Notes under the pieces: model-generated | What the model saw: only the letters and a program-made list of their open reading frames with translations | Database searches by the model: none | Told to the model about the DNA's origin: nothing | Assembly: GCA_030715195.1 (NCBI GenBank) | Contig: JAUYVI010000004.1 | Location: 644,845-708,844, forward strand | Length of the DNA stretch: 64,000 bases | Direction of reading: 5' to 3' | From: Dongia sedimenti | Lineage (GTDB): Bacteria > Pseudomonadota > Alphaproteobacteria > Dongiales > Dongiaceae | Shown here: in pieces, positions 48,860-58,134 of the stretch | Position numbering within the stretch: the stretch's first letter is position 1 | Layout of the letters: every line of letters starts with the position of its first letter | Program-made: the position numbers and the translations under genes

Positions 48860-49141
48860 ATGGCAAGACGGCCGAAAGCGGCAATGATTGCCCGCAACGT
48901 GACTGTGGCGGGCAGGCGAACCAGTCTGCGTATGGAGCCTGAGATGTGGGACGCGCTGCAGGAAGCCGCGACCCGCGAGGGGCTGAGCCTGCACGACTTC
49001 TGCACGGGTGTTGCGAAGCGTCGCGGCGCCTACAGCATGACAGCGGCTATTCGCGTGCATCTCTTGAGCTATTTCCGCGACGCCGCCACCGAGGCGGGTC
49101 ACAAGACTGCCGGCCACGGCAAGATCAAATCCAGACGCTAG
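48860..49141 (+). CDS. Ribbon-helix-helix domain protein
   Basis: 93-aa protein of the RHH_4 type common in alphaproteobacteria. The strand-helix-helix region is VAGRRTSLRMEPEMWDALQEAATREGLSLHDFC, given here in part: GRRTSLRMEPEMWDAL, then the second helix RGAYSMTAAIRVHLLSYFRD. Probable DNA-binding repressor acting as a dimer; target unknown. No toxin gene accompanies it, which argues against an antitoxin role. Confidence 0.85.
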   Translation: MARRPKAAMIARNVTVAGRRTSLRMEPEMWDALQEAATREGLSLHDFCTGVAKRRGAYSMTAAIRVHLLSYFRDAATEAGHKTAGHGKIKSRR

Positions 49142-49147
49142 CGGCGA

Positions 49148-49726
49148 TCAGCCTTTCGGCTGATAGAACTCCGGCCAGCTCGTCTTCACCACTTCGCCGT
49201 CGCCGGCGAGTGCGTGACAGGTGTCGATGAAGGCCGGCCGCTTGCCCCGACTGCCCGCATCCTCGAATGGCGGTGTCGTGTGTTGCACCCGCCGCCGCCG
49301 CTGCTGCTCGCCATAGATCGTCTGGAACGCGACCGTCGCCAGCGTTCGCAGCAATTCGACGTGATGGGTGCAGCCTTGGACGCCGCCGAATTTCTCCTTC
49401 AGCAGCGCGCCCCAGCCGCGGCCGATCCGGGCGCCTTTCAGCGCCGCGAAAGCGGGCGTGATCACCGGGCAGATTTCGAACGGTCCGGCCGCCGTCTCGG
49501 CGACCACGTCGAGGATCTGGAACGCCTCGTCGATGGTGACGCGGATCCGCATGTCGTGCAGCGGCTCGTCGGCTTGGATCTCGCCGCGGAAATCATTCGG
49601 GAAGGCGTAGGTCTTTCGGTCCGTCATCCGGCCTTCGATGTCATAGTGGCCGTCCGCGCGCAGATAGCCCTCGAAGGCGAAGTCGCGCTTGTGCAGCAGC
49701 TCGCGCCCCGCGGAATCCGGGCTCAC
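49148..49726 (-). CDS. DUF2889 domain protein
   Basis: 192-aa cytosolic protein of a conserved but uncharacterised family. Opening residues RELLHKRDFAFEGYLRADGHYDIEGRM and the central GCTHHVELLRTLATVAFQTI (with Cys-Thr-His-His) are the family signature. Its ATG overlaps the stop of the CorC-type gene by 4 bases, placing it last in an aroK-aroB-CorC-DUF2889 run. Function unknown. Confidence 0.85.
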   Translation of the reverse strand: MSPDSAGRELLHKRDFAFEGYLRADGHYDIEGRMTDRKTYAFPNDFRGEIQADEPLHDMRIRVTIDEAFQILDVVAETAAGPFEICPVITPAFAALKGARIGRGWGALLKEKFGGVQGCTHHVELLRTLATVAFQTIYGEQQRRRRVQHTTPPFEDAGSRGKRPAFIDTCHALAGDGEVVKTSWPEFYQPKG

Positions 49727-51126
49727 GCCGCCGCTCCGGTGGTTCCGCCGCCGGGCTTCTTCGGCTCGATCCTCACGCTGACCATGGTTTCGGAATTGGA
49801 TGCTGCGTCCGGCGTCGCGGTCGCGGCGTCGCCTTTCTTGGTCTCGGAATCGGGCGGTGTCAGCCGCACCCGGGTGATCTGGTTGCGGCGCCGGTCCAGG
49901 ATTTCGAAACGGAAGCCGTAGAAGACGAAGATCTGGCCGACCATCGGAATCCGGCGCGCCTCGTAGAGCACCAAGCCGGCGATGGTCGAGGCGTGCTCGT
50001 CGGGAAGCTGCCAGCCGAACTCGCGATTGAGGTCGCGGATCGTGACCGTGCCGTCCATCACATAGCTGCCATCCGCCTCGGAGGTGACGCCGGTGACCTT
50101 GATATCGTGCTCGTCGGAGATGTCGCCGACGATCTCTTCCAGAATGTCTTCCAGGGTCACGATGCCCATCAGGGCACCGTATTCATCGACCACGATGGCG
50201 AAGTGCTCATGCCGGCTGCGGAACGCCTCGAGCTGGGCCAGCAGATCGGTGCTGTCCGGAATGAACCAGGGCTTGCCGGCAAGGGCGACGATGTCCAGCC
50301 CCTCGAATTTCCACTGGTTGGCGTGCAGGGCGCGCAGCAGGGCCTTGGCGTGCAGAACGCCGACGACGTTGTCCGGGTCGCCGCGATAGATCGGGATGCG
50401 GGTGTGCGGGCTGCTCAAGGCCTGGTTGACGATCTCCTCGATCGGCAGATCGGCGTCCAGCATGGTCATGTTGCGGCGGTGGACCATGATGTCCGAGACC
50501 GGCACGTCGTCGAGGTCCAGGATCGAATGCAACATCTGGCCGGTATCCTGGATCTCCTCGACCGAACCGGCATGGAGCTGGATCGCGCCGCGCAGCTCTT
50601 CCATGCGCTCCTCGGCTCCCAGATGGTTGACGATCTTCAGGCCGAACAGGCGCAGGAAGCCGCTGCAGATCAGATGCGTCACATGAGTGATTGGATAGGT
50701 GAGGTTGACGAAGAACTGCACCATCGGCGCCACGGCCAGGGAGAACCGATCGGCATTGTTGATGGCGAAGGTCTTCGGCAGCACTTCGCTGAAGATGTAC
50801 AGGAACGCGGTGGCGGTTATGGCGCCGACCGCCGACATGGCGCCGGTGTCGCCGAAGGTATTGGTCAGCAGCGTGCTCATCAGCACCGCGGTCAGCGCAT
50901 TGACCAGGGTGTTGCCGAGCAGGACGGTGCTGATCACCTTCTCCATCTTCTGATGCAACTTGCCGACGCGGATCGCGCGCTTGTTGCCCTGGCTGATCAG
51001 CGCCTGCATGCGGGCGCGCGATACGGCGGTGAGCGCGGTCTCCGATCCGGAGAAGAACCCCGAGGACATCAGCAGCAACAACAGGCCGATGATGTAGATG
51101 ATCATGGTGTTATCCATGGGCGTCAT
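49723..51126 (-). CDS. CNNM/CorC-type membrane protein with CBS domains
   Basis: Inner-membrane protein of 467 aa in the HlyC/CorC family, proposed to export or sense magnesium. Domains: DUF21 membrane region (about 5-190, opening with IYIIGLLLLLMSSGFFSGSE and further hydrophobic helices), a pair of CBS domains (about 205-330; MVHRRNMTMLDADLP, FAIVVDEYGALMGIVTLEDI) and a CorC_HlyC domain (about 345-430). ATG at 51126 has no clear ribosome site; ATG at 51117 is an alternative. It lies 33 bases after aroB. Confidence 0.92.
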   Translation of the reverse strand: MTPMDNTMIIYIIGLLLLLMSSGFFSGSETALTAVSRARMQALISQGNKRAIRVGKLHQKMEKVISTVLLGNTLVNALTAVLMSTLLTNTFGDTGAMSAVGAITATAFLYIFSEVLPKTFAINNADRFSLAVAPMVQFFVNLTYPITHVTHLICSGFLRLFGLKIVNHLGAEERMEELRGAIQLHAGSVEEIQDTGQMLHSILDLDDVPVSDIMVHRRNMTMLDADLPIEEIVNQALSSPHTRIPIYRGDPDNVVGVLHAKALLRALHANQWKFEGLDIVALAGKPWFIPDSTDLLAQLEAFRSRHEHFAIVVDEYGALMGIVTLEDILEEIVGDISDEHDIKVTGVTSEADGSYVMDGTVTIRDLNREFGWQLPDEHASTIAGLVLYEARRIPMVGQIFVFYGFRFEILDRRRNQITRVRLTPPDSETKKGDAATATPDAASNSETMVSVRIEPKKPGGGTTGAAA

Positions 51127-51159
51127 CCATTGCGATTGTCATGGGCTGGAATCCAAGGC

Positions 51160-52284
51160 TCAAGCGGCGATGGCGGTTTCCAGCAGCGCGGAAATCTCTT
51201 CGAGCGCGGCATGGGCTGGAAAGAAAGCCTGGCCGATGCCCTTGGCGAGGACGAAGGCGATGCGCCCGTCCTGCACCTTCTTGTCGCGGCCCATATGCCG
51301 GATCAGCCGTTCGGCCGACCACTCGCGCCCGTCGATCCAGGTGGGCGAGGTGGGCAGCCCGACGCTGGCCAGGTGGCGCTGCACCCGCGCCGCGTCTTCC
51401 AGCGTGCAGAGGCCGAGCTGGGCCGAGAGATCGAAGGCCATCACCATGCCGATCGCCACGGCCTCGCCGTGCAGCAGCTCGTCGGAATAGCCGCATTCGG
51501 CTTCCAGCGCATGACCGAAGGTGTGGCCGAGATTGAGCAGCGCGCGCGCATCCTGCTCGCGCTCGTCGGCGGCGACCACGCGTGCCTTGTTGCGGCAGCT
51601 TTCCAGCACCGCATGGCGCAGCGGGCCGTCGGCGCGTTCGATCACATCGACGCCGTTCGATTCCAGCCAGCTGAAGAATTGCGGATCGTTGATCAGCCCG
51701 TATTTCGCGACCTCGGCATAGCCGGCCAGCATCTGGCGGCGCGGCAGCGTGTCGAGCGTCGCGGTGTCGGCCAGCACCAGGCGCGGCTGGTGGAACGCGC
51801 CGACCAGGTTCTTGCCTTGCGGCGTGTCGATCCCGGTCTTGCCGCCGACCGAGGAATCGACCTGGGCCAGCAGCGTGGTCGGAATCTGCACGAAGTCGAT
51901 GCCGCGCAGCGCTATCGCCGCGGCGAAACCGGTCAGGTCTCCGATCACGCCGCCGCCCAGCGCCACCAAGGTGGTGCGCCGCTCGATGCCGATCTCGAGC
52001 AGCTGGTTGAGCAGGCCCTCCAGGCCGGTGAAGCTCTTGGTCTGCTCGCCGGCTTCGAGCACGATGCTGTCGATGGCGATGCCGGCGGCGCGCACCGAGC
52101 GCTCCAGCCCTTCCAGGTGATGGGGCGCCACATTGCTGTCGGTGATCGCGATCACGCGCTTCTGCTTCAGCAGCGGAAGCATGAGCTTCCCGGCCTCGGC
52201 GATCAGCCCGCGGCCGATCAGGATCTCGTAACTGCGCTGGCCGAGATCGACGCTCAGTCTGTCGATCCTAGATCGGTCGCTCAT
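51160..52284 (-). CDS. aroB: 3-dehydroquinate synthase
   Basis: Second step of the shikimate pathway, turning DAHP into 3-dehydroquinate with NAD and a divalent metal. The 374-aa protein shows ALGGGVIGDLTGFAA for NAD, PTTLLAQVDSSVGGKTG and the metal ligands in AEVAKYG, NLGHTFGHALE and LHGEAVAIGM. Its start overlaps the aroK stop by 4 bases. Confidence 0.97.
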   Translation of the reverse strand: MSDRSRIDRLSVDLGQRSYEILIGRGLIAEAGKLMLPLLKQKRVIAITDSNVAPHHLEGLERSVRAAGIAIDSIVLEAGEQTKSFTGLEGLLNQLLEIGIERRTTLVALGGGVIGDLTGFAAAIALRGIDFVQIPTTLLAQVDSSVGGKTGIDTPQGKNLVGAFHQPRLVLADTATLDTLPRRQMLAGYAEVAKYGLINDPQFFSWLESNGVDVIERADGPLRHAVLESCRNKARVVAADEREQDARALLNLGHTFGHALEAECGYSDELLHGEAVAIGMVMAFDLSAQLGLCTLEDAARVQRHLASVGLPTSPTWIDGREWSAERLIRHMGRDKKVQDGRIAFVLAKGIGQAFFPAHAALEEISALLETAIAA

Positions 52285-52847
52285 TCCGCGGCGCCCGATT
52301 GTGACGGATGGAGATAGGCATCGAGCGCGTCGAGCACGCGGTCCATGGTCATCTCCGGCGGACCGTCGGCGCTGTCGACCGTGACGTCGGCCTCGGCATA
52401 GACCGGATAGCGCAGATCCATGAGCTCGGTGAGCTTGGCGCGCTGATCGACATTCTTCAGCAGCGGTCGGTCGTTGCGGCGGCCGACCCGCTTCAGGAGC
52501 TGCTCGAGCTCGGCGCGGAGCCAGATCGAGGTCGCCTTTTCCTTGATCATCTTGCGGGTCTGCGGGTCCATGAAGGCGCCGCCGCCGGTCGCCATCACAT
52601 GGACCGGATTGCTCAAAAGGCGCGCGATAACCCGCCGCTCGCCGTCGCGGAAGGCCTGCTCGCCATGCACCTCGAAAATGTCGGAGATGCTGCAGCCGGC
52701 GGCCGCCTCGATCTCGCGGTCGGCATCGACGAAGGGCAGGCCGAAGTGCTGGGCGAGCCTTTTGCCGATGCAGCTCTTGCCGGCGCCCATCAACCCGACC
52801 AGAACGATGCTGCGGTCGAGATTGCCGCCGGGAATTGCCTTATTCAT
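52281..52847 (-). CDS. aroK: Shikimate kinase
   Basis: Phosphorylates shikimate at the 3-hydroxyl. Walker A is GLMGAGKSCIGKRLA; the substrate aspartate lies in FVDADREIE, ATGGGAFMDP binds shikimate, and RNDRPLL is in the lid. ATG at 52847 gives 188 aa; the frame extends to a TTG at 52892. It leads the aroK-aroB-CorC-DUF2889 operon. Confidence 0.95.
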   Translation of the reverse strand: MNKAIPGGNLDRSIVLVGLMGAGKSCIGKRLAQHFGLPFVDADREIEAAAGCSISDIFEVHGEQAFRDGERRVIARLLSNPVHVMATGGGAFMDPQTRKMIKEKATSIWLRAELEQLLKRVGRRNDRPLLKNVDQRAKLTELMDLRYPVYAEADVTVDSADGPPEMTMDRVLDALDAYLHPSQSGAAE

Positions 52848-53006
52848 CCGTATCCGCCGTATCTGAGCTCCGTACCGACCACCCTTGTTCAACCAGGCGT
52901 GATCGAAAACGAGACTAGCATAGAGAATGAGCCCTATGGCAAGTTAACCGCCACCGCAGCCGGCCCGCGCCGGCGAAACGAAGCATTTCTTTTCAAGAAC
53001 TTGGGC

Positions 53007-53150
53007 ATGAATCGGATCATCCTCGGAGTCGTGGTCATCATCGTGGTCTTGCTGGCGGGCGGGGTGGTTTTCCTCGGCACCTATCAGCAGCCGCCGGCGA
53101 CTTCCAAGCTGGAAGTCCAGGTCCCGAATGACCGGCTCACCCTGCAATGA
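53007..53150 (+). CDS. Small single-pass membrane protein, unknown
   Basis: 47-aa protein: MNRIILGVVVIIVVLLAGGVVFLG forms one membrane helix (about residues 4-24), followed by a short polar tail with TYQQPP and VPNDRLTLQ. Its end overlaps the next gene by 23 bases, so the two are probably co-translated. Small proteins of this type sit in the same place, after divergent aroK, in related genomes as far as I recall. The ribosome site is weak (TTGGGC), so confidence is moderate. Confidence 0.6.
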   Translation: MNRIILGVVVIIVVLLAGGVVFLGTYQQPPATSKLEVQVPNDRLTLQ

Positions 53151-54996
53151 CGGCGCCAGCCCGGTCGGTCCCCGGGGGCTGGTCATCCTGAAATCGGCCG
53201 CCTGCGCCGCGTTCGCTCTGCTTGTCCTCTCCGGCGGCGCGTTTTTTAGTGCAGCCTCGGCGCTGTCGCCGCCGACCGAGTTGGGTCCGCCGGAACCGCC
53301 GGCCACCAGCCAGCCGCCGCCGAGCGGGTCGGGGTCCGGGATCGATACCGAGCCGCTGCCGGCTCCCACCACCGCCGAGCCCCTGCCGCCCCCGGATGCC
53401 GGGGTGCCCCTGCCCGGCGCGACCCTGCCTAGCGCGACCCTGCCCGGCGCGCAGTCCCTGCCGCCCGCCGCTGCCGCATCCGCGCCGCCCGCTTCGATCG
53501 GTGCCGATCTCGGACCCAATCTCTGGCTCGGCAGCGAGACTTCGCGCTTGATGGCGTTGATCGCGCAATTGCCGGCGCCGGTCACCGTGCCCGGCCCGCG
53601 CGATCTGCAGCTGCGCCTGCTGACCAGTGCCGCAATCCCGCAGGGTGCCGCACCCGGTACCGATCCGCTGCTCGCCTTCAAGGCCGACCGGCTGAATGCG
53701 ATGGGCTTCTCCGACGCGGCCCTGGGTCTGACCAGCGCCGCGGCAAACGCCGCGCCGGTCAATCCGCAGCAGGCGGTGGAGCAGGCGCTGACCGCCGGCG
53801 ATTCCAACGCGGCCTGTGCCACCGTCGACAGCGAACTCGCGAAGATCGCGACGCCGGACCTCTTCTGGCGGAAGGCGCTGATCTATTGCCAGCTGTCGCG
53901 CCAGCAGACCGACCAGGCGGGGATCGGGCTCGATCTCCTGCGCGAGTTGCCGAACAAGGATGCGGCGACCAGCAACTTCGTCGCCGTCGCTGCGGTCGTT
54001 ACCGGCGATGCCAAGGCGAAGTCGGTGAAGAAGATCGCCACGGCCGACCCGGTGCTGATCGCGACGATGAAGCTCGCCGGATTGCCGCCGCCGCCGGCCG
54101 CTGCCGCCATTGCGCCGAAACCGACCGGCCCCGCCGGCACGGTGGCGATCGCGCGCGACGGATCGCAGCCGCTGCCCAACCGCATCGATGCCGCCGAGCG
54201 GGCCTTTGCAGCCGGCCTCGTTCCGATCGAGGAATTGATCGCAATCTATGAGCTCGCGCCTGCGGCCAGCGGCGATCCGGTCGCGGCGATCTCGGCCTCG
54301 GATTCACCGCTGACCCGCGCGGCGCTTTACAAGGCGGCTGCATCGGCGACGACGCCCGACGTCCGCGCGCGGATGATCGCCGCCGCCTTGCAGCGCGGCC
54401 GGTTGCGCGGCGATTACTTCTCGCAGGTCGCGCTCTACAAGCCCTATGCCCAGCAGGTGCAGCCCGCCCGCAACCTCGCCTGGTTCGCGCCGGAAGCGGC
54501 GCGGCTGATGTTCCTCTCCGGCAACAATGATCGCGGCGCCTTCTGGCTCAACCTGCTCGAGACTTCGAGCGCCAATCCGGATCTCGCGCGCCAGACGCCG
54601 GGCTTGCGCCTGCTCGGCAGTCTCGCGCGCAGCCGCGCTGGCAACCTCGGCAATCAGGACCCGGTCGCCGCCTGGGCCGCGTCCACCGGCGCCGGGCAGG
54701 AGAAGGCGACGCAGGTCTATGCGCTCTTTGCCGGGCTCGGCCAGCGCATCGGCGGCTGGACCGGCATCGCGCCGATCACCCAGAGCGGCAGCCTCGGCGC
54801 GCAGATCAACCAGGCGGCCCTGGCCGGGCGGCGCGGCGAGACCGTGCTGCTGTCGCTGATCGCGTTCGGCGGCGACCGCCTCGCCGCCACCGATCCCGCG
54901 GCCTTGACGGCGGCGCTCGGCGGGTTGACCTCGGTCGGCCTCGGCCAGGAAGCGCATGACATCGCGCTCCAGGCCGCGGTGCTGATCGGCCTCTAG
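53128..54996 (+). CDS. Exported Pro/Ala-rich helical protein, unknown
   Basis: 622-aa protein with no recognised enzyme domain. An N-terminal signal or anchor (hydrophobic about 20-40) leads into a Pro-rich linker (about 47-120) with short repeats (ATLPSATLPGA). The remainder is Ala/Leu-rich helical sequence with two- to three-helix repeats like TPR/ARM solenoids (QAVEQALTAGDSNAACATVD, LFWRKALIYCQL, RDLQLRLL). It sits between aroK and xerD, touching xerD by 2 bases. Probably a periplasmic scaffold; this is inference from composition only. Confidence 0.75.
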   Translation: MTGSPCNDGASPVGPRGLVILKSAACAAFALLVLSGGAFFSAASALSPPTELGPPEPPATSQPPPSGSGSGIDTEPLPAPTTAEPLPPPDAGVPLPGATLPSATLPGAQSLPPAAAASAPPASIGADLGPNLWLGSETSRLMALIAQLPAPVTVPGPRDLQLRLLTSAAIPQGAAPGTDPLLAFKADRLNAMGFSDAALGLTSAAANAAPVNPQQAVEQALTAGDSNAACATVDSELAKIATPDLFWRKALIYCQLSRQQTDQAGIGLDLLRELPNKDAATSNFVAVAAVVTGDAKAKSVKKIATADPVLIATMKLAGLPPPPAAAAIAPKPTGPAGTVAIARDGSQPLPNRIDAAERAFAAGLVPIEELIAIYELAPAASGDPVAAISASDSPLTRAALYKAAASATTPDVRARMIAAALQRGRLRGDYFSQVALYKPYAQQVQPARNLAWFAPEAARLMFLSGNNDRGAFWLNLLETSSANPDLARQTPGLRLLGSLARSRAGNLGNQDPVAAWAASTGAGQEKATQVYALFAGLGQRIGGWTGIAPITQSGSLGAQINQAALAGRRGETVLLSLIAFGGDRLAATDPAALTAALGGLTSVGLGQEAHDIALQAAVLIGL

Positions 54997-54998
54997 CG

Positions 54999-55955
54999 AT
55001 GGCCGAAACGCCTTCCTCGGAAACGCTGATCGAACGCTTCCTGGAAATGCTGAGCGCGGAGCGCAACGCCGCGGCCAACACGCACGCGGCCTATGAACGC
55101 GACCTCGACGATGCATCCGATTTCATGATCTCGCGCCGGCTGACCTTGGGTCGGGCGGCGACGGCGGACCTCTCCGCTTATCTCGCCGACCTGAACAAGC
55201 GCGGCCTGGCCGCGCGCAGTGCGGCGCGACGCCTCTCGGCCCTGCGGCAGTTCTTCAAGTTCCTGGTCGCCGAGAACATCCGCGCCGACGATCCCTCGGC
55301 GGCGCTCGACGGGCCGAAGCTCGGTCGGCCGCTGCCGAAGCTGCTCGACGAAGACGAGATGGTGCGGCTGATCGAGGTCTGCGCCGCGCTGGATGGGCCG
55401 AGCGGGGCGCGGCTGAAGGCGCTGGTCGAGCTGTCTTATGCCAGCGGGTTGCGGGTCTCCGAGCTGGTCGGCATGCCGCTCGCCGCGGTGCTGCGCGAGC
55501 AGCCGGTTCTGATCGTCCGCGGCAAGGGGTCGAAGGAGCGCATGGTGCCGCTCAATGCGCCGGCCCGTGCCGCGCTGAACGCCTACCTGGAACACCGCAA
55601 CAGTTTCCTGCCGAAAGGGCCTCAGGGACGTCCGATGAATTCGCCGCATCTTTTCCCCTCGCGCGGCAAGGAAGGCCATCTCACCCGCCAGCGCTTCGGC
55701 CAACTGCTGAAGGAGCTGGCGCTCGCGGCCAACATCGCGCCGGAGCGGATCTCGCCGCATGTGCTGCGCCATGCCTTCGCGACCCATCTCCTGGATCACG
55801 GCGCCGACTTGCGCAGCCTGCAGAAGATGCTCGGCCATGCCGACATCGCGACCACGCAGATCTATACCCATGTCGCCGGCCGCCGCCTGAAGGAACTGGT
55901 CGAGGCGCATCATCCCTTGGCAGCAGCCCCGCGCCGTAAAAAAACCGAGCATTGA
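54999..55955 (+). CDS. xerD: Tyrosine recombinase XerD
   Basis: Site-specific recombinase that with XerC resolves chromosome dimers at dif near FtsK. 318 aa. N-terminal SAM-like domain (about 8-95), then the catalytic domain with Arg in YASGLRVSELVG, Lys in VRGKGSKERMVPL, the HxxR box HVLRHAFATHLL, the second His in LGHADIATTQIYTH and the nucleophile Tyr in TQIYTHV. Chromosomal housekeeping context, no phage genes nearby, so XerD rather than a phage integrase. Confidence 0.94.
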   Translation: MAETPSSETLIERFLEMLSAERNAAANTHAAYERDLDDASDFMISRRLTLGRAATADLSAYLADLNKRGLAARSAARRLSALRQFFKFLVAENIRADDPSAALDGPKLGRPLPKLLDEDEMVRLIEVCAALDGPSGARLKALVELSYASGLRVSELVGMPLAAVLREQPVLIVRGKGSKERMVPLNAPARAALNAYLEHRNSFLPKGPQGRPMNSPHLFPSRGKEGHLTRQRFGQLLKELALAANIAPERISPHVLRHAFATHLLDHGADLRSLQKMLGHADIATTQIYTHVAGRRLKELVEAHHPLAAAPRRKKTEH

Positions 55956-56057
55956 CAGGGCCCTGGATACCCGCCAAAAACCCCGGAGCCGAGCCCCCGC
56001 GGCATTCTTCCGTATTTCCAGGAAAGTGTCCGCAAGGGACCAGGAGCAGGGCAAGGG

Positions 56058-57038
56058 ATGAGCTTCAAGATCGTCGAGCAGGCACCGGCGCGCCTCAATC
56101 GCAGCGAATTGGCGGTGCCGGGCAGTCAGCCACAACTCTTTGAAAAGGCCGCAAAATCCTCAGCGGATGTGATCTTCCTCGATCTCGAGGACGCGGTCGC
56201 TCCCGACGACAAGCCGCAGGCCAGGAAGAACGTCATTGCGGCATTGCGCGACATCGACTGGGGCACCAAGACCATGTCGGTCCGGATCAACGGGCTCGAC
56301 ACGCATTTCATGTATCGCGACGTGGTCGATGTGATGGAGCAGGGCGGCGAGCGGCTCGATCTCATCATGATCCCGAAGGTCGGCACCGCGGCTGATGTCT
56401 ATGCGGTCGATATGCTGGTCACGCAATGCGAGGCCGCGACGGCGCGCAAGAAGAAGATCGGCTTCGAGATGATCATCGAGACGGCACTCGGCATGCAGAA
56501 CGTGCACGAGATCGCCGCTGCCTCGAAGCGCAACGAGAGCCTGCATTTCGGCGTCGCCGATTACGCGGCATCGACCAAGGCGCGCACCACGAATATCGGC
56601 GGCGCCAATCCGAACTACGCCGTCCTCACCGACAAGGACGATGCCGGCAAGCGCGATGTCCATTGGGGCGACATGTGGCACTATGCCGTCGCCCGCATGG
56701 TGGTCGCGGCGCGCGCCAACGGCCTGCGTCCGATCGATGGACCGTTCGGCGATTTCTCCGATGCCGATGGTTATCGCGCCGGCGGCAACCGCGCCGGCGT
56801 GCTCGGCTGCGAAGGCAAGTGGGCGATCCATCCCTCGCAGGTGGCGTTGGCGAACGAGCTGTTCACGCCGTCGGATGTCGAGGTGAAGAAGGCGCATCGG
56901 ATCCTGGAGGCGATGGCCCAGGCGCAGAAAGAGGGCAAGGGCGCCGTCTCTCTCGACGGGCGTCTGATCGACCTCGCTTCGATCCGGCAGGCGGAAGTCT
57001 TGGTCGCCAAGGCCAAGCAGATCGCCGCCGCCAGCTGA
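56058..57038 (+). CDS. Malyl-CoA/beta-methylmalyl-CoA lyase (HpcH/HpaI family)
   Basis: CoA-ester lyase, 326 aa, TIM barrel. NRSELAVPGSQPQLFEKAAKS, the metal aspartate region FLDLEDAVAPDDK, MIPKVG, the glutamate in IIETALGMQNV and IHPSQVALAN resemble Mcl1 of Rhodobacter-type bacteria, which cleaves malyl-CoA to acetyl-CoA and glyoxylate. This suggests an ethylmalonyl-CoA or glyoxylate assimilation route. A citrate-lyase-like or (S)-citramalyl-CoA role is the alternative. It is followed 18 bases later by accA. Confidence 0.87.
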   Translation: MSFKIVEQAPARLNRSELAVPGSQPQLFEKAAKSSADVIFLDLEDAVAPDDKPQARKNVIAALRDIDWGTKTMSVRINGLDTHFMYRDVVDVMEQGGERLDLIMIPKVGTAADVYAVDMLVTQCEAATARKKKIGFEMIIETALGMQNVHEIAAASKRNESLHFGVADYAASTKARTTNIGGANPNYAVLTDKDDAGKRDVHWGDMWHYAVARMVVAARANGLRPIDGPFGDFSDADGYRAGGNRAGVLGCEGKWAIHPSQVALANELFTPSDVEVKKAHRILEAMAQAQKEGKGAVSLDGRLIDLASIRQAEVLVAKAKQIAAAS

Positions 57039-57056
57039 ACCACTGAGCGGAACTTC

Positions 57057-58016
57057 ATGGCCACCTTCCTCGACTTTGAAAAACCGATCGCCGAGCTCGA
57101 AGGCAAGATCGCCGAGCTGAGGCATCTTGCTCAGGGCGACGAGGTCAACATCGCCGAGGAAGTGGCGAAGCTGCAGGCCAAGGTCGACAAGCTGACGCGG
57201 CAGACCTATGCCAAGCTGACGCCCTGGCAGAAGACCCTGGTCGCGCGGCATCTCGAGCGGCCGCATTTCGGCGACTATGTCGCCGGCCTGGTCACCGATT
57301 TCGTGCCGCTCGCGGGCGATCGCGCCTTCGGCGACGACAAGGCGATCATGGGCGGCATCGGCCGCTTCAAGGGCCGTCCGGTCGCGGTCATCGGCCATGA
57401 GAAGGGCAACGACACGACCGGCCGCGTGCGCCACAGCTTCGGCATGGCCAAGCCGGAGGGCTATCGCAAGGCGATCCGCCTGATGGAACTGGCCGATCGC
57501 TTCAAGCTGCCGGTGATCACCCTGGTGGACACGCCGGGCGCTCACCCGGGTATCGAGGCGGAATCCCGCGGCCAGGCGGAAGCGATCGCGCGCGGCATCG
57601 AGACCTGTCTGAAGATCGGCGTGCCGCTGGTCTCGGCGATCATCGGCGAGGGCGGCTCGGGCGGCGCCATCGCATTGGCCGCCGGCAATCACGTGATCAT
57701 GCTGGAGCACTCGGTCTATTCGGTGATCTCGCCGGAAGGCTGCGCGTCGATCCTGTGGCGCAGCGGCGATCAGAAAGAGGTCGCCGCCGAAGCGTTGAAG
57801 CTCACCGCCGAGGACCTCAAGGCACTCGGCATCATCGACGAGATCGTGGCCGAGCCCTTGGGCGGCGCGCATCGCGCCAAGCAGGAGACGATCGAGCGCC
57901 TCGGTGATTCGCTCGCCGCCGCACTCGCGCGTTTCGACAACATGGATGCCGGCACCGTGCGCCGCGAGCGCCGCGAAAAATTCCTCGCCATGGGCCGCGG
58001 CGGCCTGGCGGCCTAA
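57057..58016 (+). CDS. accA: Acetyl-CoA carboxylase carboxyltransferase alpha subunit
   Basis: Partner of AccD in malonyl-CoA formation. The 319-aa protein has the N-terminal helical hairpin ([19 protein letters not shown]), then [17 protein letters not shown] crotonase segments (here [18 protein letters not shown]), [15 protein letters not shown] and [15 protein letters not shown], all standard. It lies away from accD, as is usual in alphaproteobacteria. Confidence 0.97.
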   Translation: MATFLDFEKPIAELEGKIAELRHLAQGDEVNIAEEVAKLQAKVDKLTRQTYAKLTPWQKTLVARHLERPHFGDYVAGLVTDFVPLAGDRAFGDDKAIMGGIGRFKGRPVAVIGHEKGNDTTGRVRHSFGMAKPEGYRKAIRLMELADRFKLPVITLVDTPGAHPGIEAESRGQAEAIARGIETCLKIGVPLVSAIIGEGGSGGAIALAAGNHVIMLEHSVYSVISPEGCASILWRSGDQKEVAAEALKLTAEDLKALGIIDEIVAEPLGGAHRAKQETIERLGDSLAAALARFDNMDAGTVRRERREKFLAMGRGGLAA

Positions 58017-58134
58017 CGCGCCGGGCTCACACCCACACGAAATTCGTGATCGGGATCCGGCCGCAGGGATTCAAAAACGCTGTCGTACTACTTGCATCGG
58101 GGCACGAATGGAGCCCCTGACACAAGGAATTACG

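Noticed and set aside
48860..49141. Antitoxin of a toxin-antitoxin pair
   Set aside because: The RHH protein has no small toxin gene before or after it; its neighbour is a convergent DUF2889 gene.
54999..55955. Phage or island integrase
   Set aside because: Sequence and housekeeping context (aroK, accA) match chromosomal XerD; no attachment repeats or phage genes were seen.
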